Source: a virus. From it: a stretch of 24,140 nt of DNA. The position numbers were made by a program, and so were the translations under genes. Position 1 is the stretch's first letter. Each line of letters opens with the position of its first letter. The stretch lies in the IMG/VR virus record IMGVR_UViG_3300010354_000639, positions 1-24,140 of that record. One strand, written 5' to 3'. Positions 13,475 through 20,952 of the stretch are shown here, in pieces. Below the pieces are notes generated by a model. That model was not told the DNA's origin, did not search any database, and saw only the letters and a list, made by a program, of their open reading frames with translations.

Positions 13475-13569
13475 CGTTCCTTTGGGCGGTTTGCGTTCGC
13501 TATTTGCGAATAGCGAATGAACGACTTCCGTTCCGCCGTCCTACTTGCGTCAGATTTCTCTGATGAACG
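13475..13569 (-). ncRNA. Glutamine-type riboswitch (glnA / downstream-peptide class)
   Basis: Minus-strand leader ahead of the DUF4278 gene. P1 is CGTTC (13569-13565) with GAACG (13479-13475). P2 is TCAGA, loop GAAA, TCTGA (13563-13550). It is followed by CGCAAGTAGG (13549-13540), close to the conserved core CGGAAGTAGG, and the 3' side reads CAAAGGAACG, as in the downstream-peptide consensus. P3 is GGCGG (13537-13533) with CCGCC (13489-13485), and encloses two more hairpins: GAACG/CGTTC (13533-13519) and TTCGCTATT/AATAGCGAA (about 13516-13495). The downstream gene is a short peptide, as the class name says. Confidence 0.8.
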
Positions 13570-13577
13570 TAATGTAT

Positions 13578-13606
13578 ATAGTAGCATAAAATTCAAAAAG
13601 TAGCAA
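13578..13606 (-). promoter_or_regulatory. Promoter for the riboswitch-DUF4278 unit
   Basis: TTGCTA (13606-13601), 17-base spacer, TACTAT (13583-13578) on the minus strand. Each box matches 4 of 6 consensus bases. Initiation about 7 bases after the -10 box would fall at about 13571, two bases before the first aptamer stem. The -35 box lies in the 3' arm of the hairpin at 13595-13639. Confidence 0.55.
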
Positions 13607-13639
13607 CCGATACTAAATTGTATCAGCACGCTACTTTTT
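13595..13639 (-). terminator. Second, bidirectional terminator-like hairpin
   Basis: Outer stem AAAAAGTAGC (13639-13630) with GCTACTTTTT (13604-13595), 10 perfect pairs; inner stem GATAC/GTATC (13624-13620 with 13613-13609) around a 6-base loop. The T-rich 3' arm allows termination on either strand. On the minus strand the 3' arm also carries the -35 box of the riboswitch promoter. Confidence 0.7.
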
Positions 13640-13656
13640 TAAAAAACCTTAGAGAT

Positions 13657-13685
13657 AAAAAAATTGCCGAAATTTTTTTTCGGCA
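13657..13685 (-). terminator. Rho-independent terminator behind the 117-aa gene
   Basis: Minus strand TGCCGAAA (13685-13678), loop AAAAA, TTTCGGCA (13672-13665), then ATTTTTTT. The 8-pair stem starts 10 bases after the stop of the preceding gene. Confidence 0.88.
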
Positions 13686-13695
13686 TTCTGGAAAA

Positions 13696-14049
13696 CTACT
13701 TTCGTTTTTTGTTTTTGGGTGATGTATATCCCCAGAGTTTTGGATTAAATCTTCCATATCCAAAATCTATACTCTTCAAATTTTCACGAAACTTATCCCA
13801 ATACATATCAAACAAACGAATTCTTGAACCCCTTGTTAAATCAAAACAAATCTTACCTTCCACAAAATACTTAATAATATAAGCATCACTTGGTGCTTCT
13901 TTAGTACAAACATCAACATAAGAGCCATTTTCCACCAGAATATCGCATCCATATCTGGACTTACACGTTTCTTTTTCTGCTGGGGTCCAATGGTTCATGG
14001 TTTCTTCCGTATCTTGTGTTTTTTCTATCACATCACGAAGTTTGCTCAT
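13696..14049 (-). CDS. Conserved cyanophage protein, unknown function
   Basis: Read from ATG 14049, a 117-residue protein starting MSKLRDVIEKTQDTEETMNH. A GTG at 14070 would add seven residues but lies inside the upstream gene; a GGAGG at 14066-14062 precedes the ATG by 12 bases. It has three cysteines in the first half (TCKSRYGCDI, VDVCTKE), an aromatic middle (DAYIIKYFVEGKICFDLTRG), and a basic end (YTSPKNKKRK). I recognise it only as a type of protein that recurs in T4-like cyanophages. Two terminators follow. Confidence 0.7.
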   Translation of the reverse strand: MSKLRDVIEKTQDTEETMNHWTPAEKETCKSRYGCDILVENGSYVDVCTKEAPSDAYIIKYFVEGKICFDLTRGSRIRLFDMYWDKFRENLKSIDFGYGRFNPKLWGYTSPKNKKRK

Positions 14050-14051
14050 AG

Positions 14052-14651
14052 TTATGAACGACCTCCCCACTGAATATCAGGAAATGCTTGAGAAACAATC
14101 TCCTTTGTAATCTTATACTTAGTATCCAATTTTTTATCCTTGACTAAACAAAGAATTTCTGCCTCAAGAGGATGAAGTCCTTGTAGAAGATTAATAAACA
14201 TGGTTTCTCTACGAAGAGAACTCAATCCATCATTTCCACCTTTAACAAAATTATAAAACTTTTGATATTCTTTACGAATACTTGACCTTCCTTGATCTTG
14301 AGACCCGATTGAATTTGAATTCAATTCATCCATTTTTATTACAGCATCTTCAATTTTTTCAGATACAGTTCCACTAAATGAATTTTGTTCCCCTACACTC
14401 GCATAGGGAACTTCACCAGGAGGAAGAACAGAAACAATACTTTCATCAAAATTCCAAATAAGAATTGATTTGATTGAAGGGTGTTCGTATTTTTTTAGAA
14501 CCTCAACTTTTTTATCATTGGTTCTTTGCTTAGAAATTAATTTAAAAACCTCAAACACAAAAGGATTTGCTGGCAATTCAATTGATTCAACTACCTTCGG
14601 TTTTGTTTTTGTCGTAGTAGGTTTTTTAGCAATAACAGTTTTCGTAGTCAT
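14052..14651 (-). CDS. DUF6433 family protein
   Basis: A 199-residue protein with a Lys/Thr-rich N-terminus (TTKTVIAKKPTTTKTKPKVV) followed by NPFVFEVFKLISKQRTNDKK, HPSIKSILIWNFDESIVSVL, PPGEVPY, QKFYNFVKGG, RRETMFINLLQGLHPLEAEI and LCLVKDKKL, ending QWGGRS. This run of motifs is that of DUF6433, found in marine T4-like phages and without known function; I do not know of an experiment. The basic N-terminus may bind nucleic acid. It ends two bases before the next start. Confidence 0.8.
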   Translation of the reverse strand: MTTKTVIAKKPTTTKTKPKVVESIELPANPFVFEVFKLISKQRTNDKKVEVLKKYEHPSIKSILIWNFDESIVSVLPPGEVPYASVGEQNSFSGTVSEKIEDAVIKMDELNSNSIGSQDQGRSSIRKEYQKFYNFVKGGNDGLSSLRRETMFINLLQGLHPLEAEILCLVKDKKLDTKYKITKEIVSQAFPDIQWGGRS

Positions 14652-14689
14652 AAAAATTCAAATATAATGTTTATATAGTATCTTATATA

Positions 14690-14941
14690 TTATTTGTTTT
14701 CATCATCGTCATCATCGTCAAGTGTCTCATTATATTCTTCCATAAACTCATCATAAAATCCAGGTTCAATTTTAAGGGATACAACCTCATCAGAGATAAT
14801 ATTTCCTTCATCATCAAAAAATTCAGGATGCATTTTTGGAAATTGTCTATAATTTTCTCTTACAATCCATCCACTAATTATACCAACAATAAAAAATAGA
14901 ATTATAAGAAATGAACCAAATACTAGACTAACTGCTAACAT
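14690..14941 (-). CDS. Small membrane protein with acidic cytoplasmic tail
   Basis: An 83-residue protein with one strong membrane helix at residues 2-27 (SLVFGSFLIILFFIVGIISG), a short basic turn (RENYRQFPK), then HPEFFDDEGNIISDEVVSL and a very acidic end (DDDDDDENK). No cleavage site is evident, so it is an anchored protein, N-terminus out by the positive-inside rule. A GGAG lies 9 bases before the ATG. Similar proteins occur in cyanophages, role unknown. Confidence 0.75.
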   Translation of the reverse strand: MLAVSLVFGSFLIILFFIVGIISGWIVRENYRQFPKMHPEFFDDEGNIISDEVVSLKIEPGFYDEFMEEYNETLDDDDDDENK

Positions 14942-14958
14942 GGTTGTTCTCCAGGAAA

Positions 14959-15180
14959 TTACTTTTTTTCCTTCTTTCTTAAGGAAAATTCAAAAAAGAT
15001 AGAAACTTCCCGATTTAGAAAGCAAACTATCTTCTTGAAGATAATCTGAAATGGTTGCGTTTGCTTTCTTTTACCTCCATTAAGTAAAAATTCAAAACCA
15101 CGATTAATATAGTCTTCAGAGTTATTTATGTTTTTATCAGACGAGTTTTTGTTCTTTGAGGAATTTGATTGTTTCAACAC
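14959..15180 (-). CDS. Doubtful 73-residue protein overlapping the glutaredoxin end
   Basis: The frame opens at ATG 15180 inside the glutaredoxin gene, with a 44-base overlap, and ends at 14959. Residues after about 22 (EDYINRGFEFLLNGGKRKQT, KKIVCFLNREVSIFFEF) read like a small basic protein, whereas the first 18 are a low-complexity shadow. No ATG lies closer to the glutaredoxin stop. An 11-pair inverted repeat sits within the frame. The stretch may be a real gene with a non-standard start, or a structured RNA. Confidence 0.35.
   Translation of the reverse strand: MLKQSNSSKNKNSSDKNINNSEDYINRGFEFLLNGGKRKQTQPFQIIFKKIVCFLNREVSIFFEFSLRKKEKK
15017..15069. repeat. Large inverted repeat with nested hairpin
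   Basis: Outer arms AGAAAGCAAAC (15017-15027) and GTTTGCTTTCT (15059-15069) pair perfectly over 11 bases. Between them lies a 7-pair hairpin, TATCTTC/GAAGATA (15028-15043) with a 2-base loop, and 15 unpaired bases. A second, smaller hairpin (TTTTCCTT/AAGGAAAA, 14966-14988) follows on the minus strand. Confidence 0.8.
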
Positions 15181-15373
15181 ATCCTCCTATTTTTTCATCA
15201 TTATACAATACTTGTGGAAAAGTTGACCCTTCTCCAAATTGAAAATAAAAATCTTCTCTTACAAAATCTTTATCTAATGTATAAACCTGATACTGAAGAT
15301 TTGACAAATCTAATACTTTTTTAACTCTTTCGCAATAAGGACAGTTTTCTTTTGAATAGATTACGAAGTTCAT
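15137..15373 (-). CDS. nrdC: Glutaredoxin
   Basis: A 78-residue protein of glutaredoxin length and layout. The redox site CPYC is at residues 11-14 (YSKENCPYCERV), followed by STFPQVLY with the cis-proline, and KIGGCVETIKF with the glutathione-binding Gly-Gly. It supplies electrons for ribonucleotide reductase in phage-infected cells, as T4 nrdC does; no nrd subunit genes are in this window. A good sigma-70 promoter lies directly upstream, so it heads the unit that runs through the DUF6433 gene. Confidence 0.93.
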   Translation of the reverse strand: MNFVIYSKENCPYCERVKKVLDLSNLQYQVYTLDKDFVREDFYFQFGEGSTFPQVLYNDEKIGGCVETIKFLKEQKLV

Positions 15374-15395
15374 AGTGCTCTAAAATCTCATGTTT

Positions 15396-15424
15396 ATTTT
15401 AAGGTAAAGAAAACTTTATGTCAA
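15396..15424 (-). promoter_or_regulatory. nrdC: Near-perfect sigma-70 promoter for glutaredoxin
   Basis: Minus strand TTGACA (15424-15419), 17-base spacer, TAAAAT (15401-15396): 6 of 6 and 5 of 6. The -10 box ends 22 bases before the ATG. It begins right behind the stop of the three-domain FkbM gene. Confidence 0.85.
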
Positions 15425-15430
15425 ATTTCT

Positions 15431-17284
15431 TTACTCAGTATCAAAGAAAAACATTTGCCATAGTCTTGCATTTTCTTTTACTGTTCCGAAATATTGCGAA
15501 GCAGAATGAATACAACTTGCATCAAAAATAACAAGACGATTATAAACATTTCCAAGAACATCTACTGGCTCAAATGGTGTTCCATCTAAATGACAGTCTC
15601 CCGGAACATCCTTCCAGGCATCATCCCACCCTTCATGATAATAAGTTCTTGCTTTTGTTTTTTTATTTGCATACAAAGTTGTTCCACATTGATAAGGAGC
15701 ATCTGGAGTTAAATATAACATTCCTCCCCATTTTTGACTATCACAATGATATACTAATGGTTCTCCGGACCAAGAGATCTGAAATCTTCCATTCATTCCA
15801 TGTTCTTCCCAAGCAGTAATCTTTCTTCCCATAATCTCCTCAAATCGTTCTTTGAGACCAGGAAACAAAAATTGTTGATATGTTCTTCTGCCTATAAAAC
15901 CTCTACCAAGTCCACCTTCAAGATAATCTTGTTGTAGTGCGAATTCTCTTACTTCATTTGGATTATCATAAAAATTATCTACAATCCAGGAAGTTGATTT
16001 TAAATTTGCACTTACATTAAAAAAATTAAATTCTTCCTCTCCTGGTGTAAGAATGTATTCCTTTACGTGTTGAGTACCACTAATTATTGATTTCATTTTT
16101 GTAATGATATTTGCATTAACTAAATCGGGATGAACCCACCAGTCTTCGAAGTTGGATTTACCATCAGGTGAAATGTCATTTGCAATTAATTCATAACCTT
16201 TACTCTTGAGAAACTCTCTTGATTTCTCACGATAAGATCTGGTTACATCTACATAATAATCGTGTTCATAAGTAATCACAGCAAACTTATACTTCTCAAA
16301 AGGAATTCTTAACATACATTCATAAGTATGTCGTGCTGGTTCAATGTCTAGTTGAAGATAATCAACTACATCTCCGTCAAAGTTTTCACTCAAAAGTTGT
16401 TCGTAATTCAATGAAAGTGCATCAGTATGAAGTAACTTTGCACTTCTGTTATTTCTGTAATTTTCAATAAATTTCTTATCATATTCCAGTGAAATTCCTG
16501 TCCAATTGAAAGACTTCTCAAGTAGTGCAGTATTATTTCCTTTGAACGGATCTGCTCCACCAATTTCTAAAAAAGTTCCTCCTCTCTTTCCATTTAACAT
16601 AGAAAGAATAAACATATCCTGGTAAACTTGAGAATAATTTCTTTCAATATTTTCAGATCCTTGAAATTTAAATCTTAATTTTGGGTGATCATTTTTAGTA
16701 TATGTATGAAATGCTTGAGATTCTGGTCCTGATCCTAAACGAGTGATACTGCCTTCTACTGAATTTTTATGTCGATCATCCATTTCATCCCAATAATTAT
16801 CAACAAGATAATGAAATAATTCACGACACTCCATTCCTTTTCCCCACCACCAAGCGGCAACTGCTTTTTGAAAAATTAATAAATATTTTCCATAAAATTC
16901 TGGAATATCTATACTATCAATATTTTCTTTATAATTCGCTAGTCCTAAATTTGCATACATATAACAATTTTGCCACTCTTGTTTTTTCTCATAAAGTAAG
17001 GAAAGAAAATAATATGCTTCTGGTCTTTCTGGAGAAAATGTTAATGCATTTTCTAACATAACTTTTTCAGTTGCATCTCTAGACCCTTGAGATTTATAGC
17101 AGAAAGATGCTCTGATAAGTGATTGATATACAATATTTTTATCATCCGATCTTTCAGATGCTCTTAAATAATATGTATGTGCTGGAGCAGTATGACCAAT
17201 ACTTTCATACCAACGAGCAAGATTATAATTTTTTTCTCCGTTTTCTGTGTCAATTGAAAAATCAATTAATTCATTCGTAATCAT
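15431..17284 (-). CDS. Three-domain protein: TPR, FkbM-type methyltransferase, DUF6445 dioxygenase-like
   Basis: A 617-residue fusion. Residues about 15-180 are helical repeats of TPR type (NLARWYESIGHTAPAHTYYL, PEAYYFLSLLYEKKQEWQNC). Residues 218-385 are an FkbM-like methyltransferase: SQVYQDMFILSMLNG, SAM loop FLEIGGADPFKGNNT (238-252), and YLQLDIEPARHTYECM. Residues 433-617 match DUF6445: WIVDNFYDNPNEVREFA, a double-stranded-helix core with HCD (513-515), then H593 and R607, the HxD...H...R layout of 2-oxoglutarate/iron dioxygenases. Substrates are unknown; sugar or peptide modification is most likely. Neighbours are a methyltransferase/glycosyltransferase fusion and a glycosidase-like protein. 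Confidence 0.85.
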   Translation of the reverse strand: MITNELIDFSIDTENGEKNYNLARWYESIGHTAPAHTYYLRASERSDDKNIVYQSLIRASFCYKSQGSRDATEKVMLENALTFSPERPEAYYFLSLLYEKKQEWQNCYMYANLGLANYKENIDSIDIPEFYGKYLLIFQKAVAAWWWGKGMECRELFHYLVDNYWDEMDDRHKNSVEGSITRLGSGPESQAFHTYTKNDHPKLRFKFQGSENIERNYSQVYQDMFILSMLNGKRGGTFLEIGGADPFKGNNTALLEKSFNWTGISLEYDKKFIENYRNNRSAKLLHTDALSLNYEQLLSENFDGDVVDYLQLDIEPARHTYECMLRIPFEKYKFAVITYEHDYYVDVTRSYREKSREFLKSKGYELIANDISPDGKSNFEDWWVHPDLVNANIITKMKSIISGTQHVKEYILTPGEEEFNFFNVSANLKSTSWIVDNFYDNPNEVREFALQQDYLEGGLGRGFIGRRTYQQFLFPGLKERFEEIMGRKITAWEEHGMNGRFQISWSGEPLVYHCDSQKWGGMLYLTPDAPYQCGTTLYANKKTKARTYYHEGWDDAWKDVPGDCHLDGTPFEPVDVLGNVYNRLVIFDASCIHSASQYFGTVKENARLWQMFFFDTE

Positions 17285-17346
17285 AATTTTTTTAATTTGA
17301 AATAAATTTTTTTTTATGTATAATTGTATAATATTATCTTATTATT

Positions 17347-19515
17347 TCAATCGTACAAATTAACTTGAATTTGATTTTGAATATTACTCATAATTTTTTT
17401 CCACCATTCATTAATTTTAAATTGAATTTTTTGTAATTCTTCAAAATCAGACAGTAAATTCTTACATATATTAGCAGATTTTTCCCACGAATCGGCGTAA
17501 ATAAATGGAGGAACTTCAATAAATGCAAATACACATTCTATTTCATGTTGATTAGCAACAATTACAGGTATTGCTCCAGCAAGTAATGATTCATAGATTC
17601 TCCAACAATCTAAACTAGAATTACCTCTTCCACAAGGAACAAATATTGAATCATTGTAAATATCAAACATTTCAATTTGATTTATTGCACCATTTAATCC
17701 AACAATTCCTTTGGGAATATCCATAAAAGAATTAATCATTTCTCTTCGATCTGATTTTAAATTTCCAATCCAAGACCAATTATATTTTCTATCTTTCATT
17801 AAAGTTATAACTTTATTTTCATCAAAAAAACCATTTACATATCCTAAAGGAATTTGTAATGTGTTTGGTGTATATGTTTCTATTTGACAATGATGACGAT
17901 GTTGCTTTAAAAATAAGTTACAATAATTTCCTAAACTATTATGAATTTCATTATGTTCATGCCAATATTCATCTATTAATTGGATAATAATTTTTGGAGA
18001 ATGTCTGATTACTGCATCTTTTACTTTGTTAAAACTTGGTGCATACCCAAAATGAGCGAATCTATTCTCATCAATACAATGATAAACAAATATATCATAT
18101 TTTTCATCAGTATTTTCCGAATCTTCAAAACTTAATACATCTACATCAAAATTTACATTTTCAGAATAGGGAATTAAATAATTAATAATAAAATCATAAT
18201 TTACACATTTTTCTTTAGAGTCAATACCATAGAATAGTATTTTTTTAGTTACTTTATTTGAATTCTGTAATTGATATATCCAACAATTTTCAGAAAATTT
18301 TAGTTCTTTATTATTAAAAAATTCATTTACTGCTCTTGATACTCCAGGAAACCAATCTGTACCATTAATATAATAATCATGACCAGCTAAAACTCCACCA
18401 ACTTTAACTTTTGGCAACCAAGCAATAATATCCGATTTTACATCTTCATACTCATGAGAAGCATCAATAAAAACAAAATCTAAAGATTCATCTTTAAACA
18501 TATCTGCTGCTTTTAATGATGTCATTTTCATTGGAGTGTAATATTTTTCCAATGGTTTCATGTTTGAAACAAATGTATCATAAAGATTTTCTAAATCATA
18601 TCCTGTTTTATGATCTGGACCACCTTCCCAAGTATCAACACAATAAAAATCAATATTTTTACTTGAGTTGGCGATTTCTACTGCCATAAATGCAGTAGAT
18701 TTTCCTTTCCATGAACCTATTTCAACAAATTTAGACCCAGATGAAAATTTTTTAACCATTTCTCGATAGAGATTAGGATAAGAAAACCAATTTTCTCCAA
18801 ATTGGGGTTCTCTATAGATATGATCTAATCTTTGGTGACTAATTTCAACTATATTTGTTCTTTTAAATACTTGGGCATAATCAACATAGTGTATTAATTC
18901 AAATCCCATATCTATTAGTAAATCGGGAACTTTTCCTACTTCCCCCCAATTAATATCATCAACAACACAATATCCTCCAAGATTTATTTGAGATGCATAT
19001 TTTTTAGCATCTTTTAATGCTTGCGCTGTATGTTGCCCATCAATATAAAGAAGATCAATATTTTTGATATCTGGAGCATCATCACTCGATGACTTTATAA
19101 CTTTAATTCTATTACTGAGATTAAATTCTTGAATGGAATTGATAAAAATATTATAATACTTCTCCAAATCAACATTTTCCCAAAAATTTAAATTTTCATT
19201 TTCATATCCAACTATTGCGTCTTCATTCGACCAAGGATCTATTGCATAAACTAATCCTTTATTGTGTCTTTTTAGTTCAAGTGCTACTGGTAAAATACTT
19301 TTACCACCATAAACTCCAATTTCAAGACATATTGGATTATCTTTTTCTTTACATATATTATCAACACAATCAATTAAATATCCTGCTTTATCTAAAGAAC
19401 ACCATCCCCAACAACCATATCTGCGATCATAATCGAAATATATTTTTATAATTTGATCTTTTGTTAGGTCTTTTGTTGATTGCATAATTTGACTAATCGT
19501 TAAATTTTTTTCCAT
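17347..19515 (-). CDS. Three-domain protein: two methyltransferases and an exostosin-like glycosyltransferase
   Basis: A 722-residue fusion. Domain 1 (about 60-220) has CLEIGVYGGKSILPVALEL, VYAIDPW, LLYIDGQHTAQALKDAKKY and CVVDD, a Methyltransf_24-type fold. Domain 2 (about 260-415) repeats it with FVEIGSWKGKSTAFMAVEIA, YCVDTW, FVFIDASHEYEDVKSDI and GGVLAGHDYY. Domain 3 (about 425-722) has an exostosin/GT47-like donor-binding part, PCGRGNSSLDCWRIYESLLA followed by GAIPVIV. Both methyltransferase copies retain the SAM glycine loop and the D-x-x-H motif. It probably builds or decorates a sugar, perhaps host surface glycan or virion glycan; the target is not visible. Confidence 0.85.
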   Translation of the reverse strand: MEKNLTISQIMQSTKDLTKDQIIKIYFDYDRRYGCWGWCSLDKAGYLIDCVDNICKEKDNPICLEIGVYGGKSILPVALELKRHNKGLVYAIDPWSNEDAIVGYENENLNFWENVDLEKYYNIFINSIQEFNLSNRIKVIKSSSDDAPDIKNIDLLYIDGQHTAQALKDAKKYASQINLGGYCVVDDINWGEVGKVPDLLIDMGFELIHYVDYAQVFKRTNIVEISHQRLDHIYREPQFGENWFSYPNLYREMVKKFSSGSKFVEIGSWKGKSTAFMAVEIANSSKNIDFYCVDTWEGGPDHKTGYDLENLYDTFVSNMKPLEKYYTPMKMTSLKAADMFKDESLDFVFIDASHEYEDVKSDIIAWLPKVKVGGVLAGHDYYINGTDWFPGVSRAVNEFFNNKELKFSENCWIYQLQNSNKVTKKILFYGIDSKEKCVNYDFIINYLIPYSENVNFDVDVLSFEDSENTDEKYDIFVYHCIDENRFAHFGYAPSFNKVKDAVIRHSPKIIIQLIDEYWHEHNEIHNSLGNYCNLFLKQHRHHCQIETYTPNTLQIPLGYVNGFFDENKVITLMKDRKYNWSWIGNLKSDRREMINSFMDIPKGIVGLNGAINQIEMFDIYNDSIFVPCGRGNSSLDCWRIYESLLAGAIPVIVANQHEIECVFAFIEVPPFIYADSWEKSANICKNLLSDFEELQKIQFKINEWWKKIMSNIQNQIQVNLYD

Positions 19516-19623
19516 TGTTTTCCATCAATTTAATACTGAATCGTGAGATTTGAAATGATCGTCTCTTTAATTATTATGTATATCCTCTTGCTCATATAAT
19601 AAATTGATAGTGAATCATCTAAT

Positions 19624-20598
19624 TTATTCATTGATAAAATTCTCCACTAAAATTTTAGGCACTCTTAAAATATATGCCGCATTATCCTGACATCCAAAAG
19701 TAATTAAAAAATCATTTTTATATACTGAAAGACCACAACAAAACTCAATTTTCATATTGAGAAATGAAAATAATTTAGAGAATTTTTGGTTTTTAAATTC
19801 GCTATCCCAAAAAACAAATCTGTGTCTATATGTAGCATTTTTTCTTCCTTGTTCTGATCTATACAATTCAGTTTCATGAATTAAAGTTAAATATCCATCT
19901 TTCCATTTAATTACCTGAGATCCTCCTCTCATATCATTATAACCTGTTTTATAATCAGTTGTTGTATATACTTCAGTTTCCTTTCCGTTTGGATCAAATT
20001 TCATCAATGCAGTTGGATTTGTCCATTTTAATAAATGAAATATTTTTCCTTCAATTGGAGTACAGTTCTTCATACAATATTCATTATCTGGTGGTGGTCC
20101 AGGAATTCTATATCTTGCAATTTCTTTAACTTGCATATTATCAAATTCAAGTTCAGAAAGTTCCATTCTCCCAGTTCCCTTTGTATCTAAATCTCTTCTT
20201 ACGCCAATTCCATAAATCTTATTGTTCCAATTAATTAAACGAACATCTTCTAAACCAACAAATTCCCATTGAGGAGGATAAGTATCAAATTTAGATGTAT
20301 CTATTTTTGAATAATATGACACATCTAAATTGTCATCTAATTCTAAAATATAATTTGTAGTTCTCAAATGAAGATCATTTTCTGGATGAATATAAACTAA
20401 AGGTCCCCAAGCATGTTCAAATTTATTAAGTTCAGAATGATATAATGTATAATTTACATTACGAACATTTACTAAAATTTTATCATCTACAACAAGAACA
20501 GAGGGATTTGTGAGAGATGGTCCAGAAAGATCTTGAGATGATATTAATAGTGGTTTAATACTGCCACCATTCTCTAATGCTAGTTTGACGAAATTCAT
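19624..20598 (-). CDS. Five-bladed propeller glycosidase/phosphorylase-like protein (GH130/GH43-like)
   Basis: Read from ATG 20598, a 324-residue protein; a TTG at 20604 gives two extra residues and is less likely. It has the repeating strand pattern of five-bladed sugar-acting propellers: NPSVLVVDDKILVNVRNVNY, FVGLEDVRLINWNNKIYGIG, GYNDMRGGSQVIKWKDGYLT, and near the end EFCCGLSVYKNDFLITFGCQ followed by DNAAYILRV. The GLEDVRL and CGL-x-FGCxDN segments are those of GH130 mannoside phosphorylases and relatives. It follows the methyltransferase/glycosyltransferase genes and probably acts on the same glycan. Confidence 0.75.
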   Translation of the reverse strand: MNFVKLALENGGSIKPLLISSQDLSGPSLTNPSVLVVDDKILVNVRNVNYTLYHSELNKFEHAWGPLVYIHPENDLHLRTTNYILELDDNLDVSYYSKIDTSKFDTYPPQWEFVGLEDVRLINWNNKIYGIGVRRDLDTKGTGRMELSELEFDNMQVKEIARYRIPGPPPDNEYCMKNCTPIEGKIFHLLKWTNPTALMKFDPNGKETEVYTTTDYKTGYNDMRGGSQVIKWKDGYLTLIHETELYRSEQGRKNATYRHRFVFWDSEFKNQKFSKLFSFLNMKIEFCCGLSVYKNDFLITFGCQDNAAYILRVPKILVENFINE

Positions 20599-20649
20599 AA
20601 ACAAATAATTAATACAGTTTTACTTTTTAATTGTTCTTTAAATTACTAA

Positions 20650-20677
20650 TCTTATATTATAACACAGATTAGCAGAT
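20650..20677 (-). repeat. Inverted repeat ahead of the glycosidase-like gene
   Basis: On the minus strand CTAATCT and AGATTAG flank a 13-base A/T-rich loop just after the stop of the 84-residue gene. It contains TATAAT but no matching -35 box at a normal distance, so neither terminator nor promoter is clear. Confidence 0.4.
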
Positions 20678-20931
20678 TATTCTACAACAGGTAAAGGAGG
20701 AGTCCATTCAGGACCACTCAGTATCTCTAAAATTTCTGAATTTGTATAAGGACCTTCAGCATCTAAAATATCAACAATAAATGTAGGTACTTCCCCATCC
20801 CATTTAATAAAAGTTTTAGTTTGATCTACAGAAAATCTTAAAGTTTCTGCAGAGGTCTCACATATTTGTGAAAAATCAACTTTAGGAACTTCAGTTGAAG
20901 GAATAATAAGATACTCTATATTTTCAAACAT
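20677..20931 (-). CDS. Small conserved virion-type protein of the fibre region
   Basis: An 84-residue protein (MFENIEYLIIPSTEVPKVDF). Segments KVDFSQICETSAETLRFSVD, QTKTFIKWDGEVPTF and EGPYTNSEILEILSGPEWTP form a pattern repeated in short proteins beside tail-fibre genes of cyanophages. No catalytic or membrane feature is visible. The acidic and beta-rich make-up would fit a fibre-bound or assembly protein; this is inference. A CTAAATA box (20959-20953) precedes it. Confidence 0.65.
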   Translation of the reverse strand: MFENIEYLIIPSTEVPKVDFSQICETSAETLRFSVDQTKTFIKWDGEVPTFIVDILDAEGPYTNSEILEILSGPEWTPPLPVVE

Positions 20932-20952
20932 AATAGTAGGTAATTTTAAAAG

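Noticed and set aside
15020-15090. 17-residue ORF starting MEVKESKRNH in the structured stretch
   Set aside because: It follows the arms of the inverted repeat and has no ribosome site or homology.
19516-19623. 21-residue ORF (MSKRIYIIIKETIISNLTIQ) between two enzyme genes
   Set aside because: Short, AT-driven make-up, no Shine-Dalgarno sequence; no sign of coding beyond chance. The remaining gap shows nothing clear.
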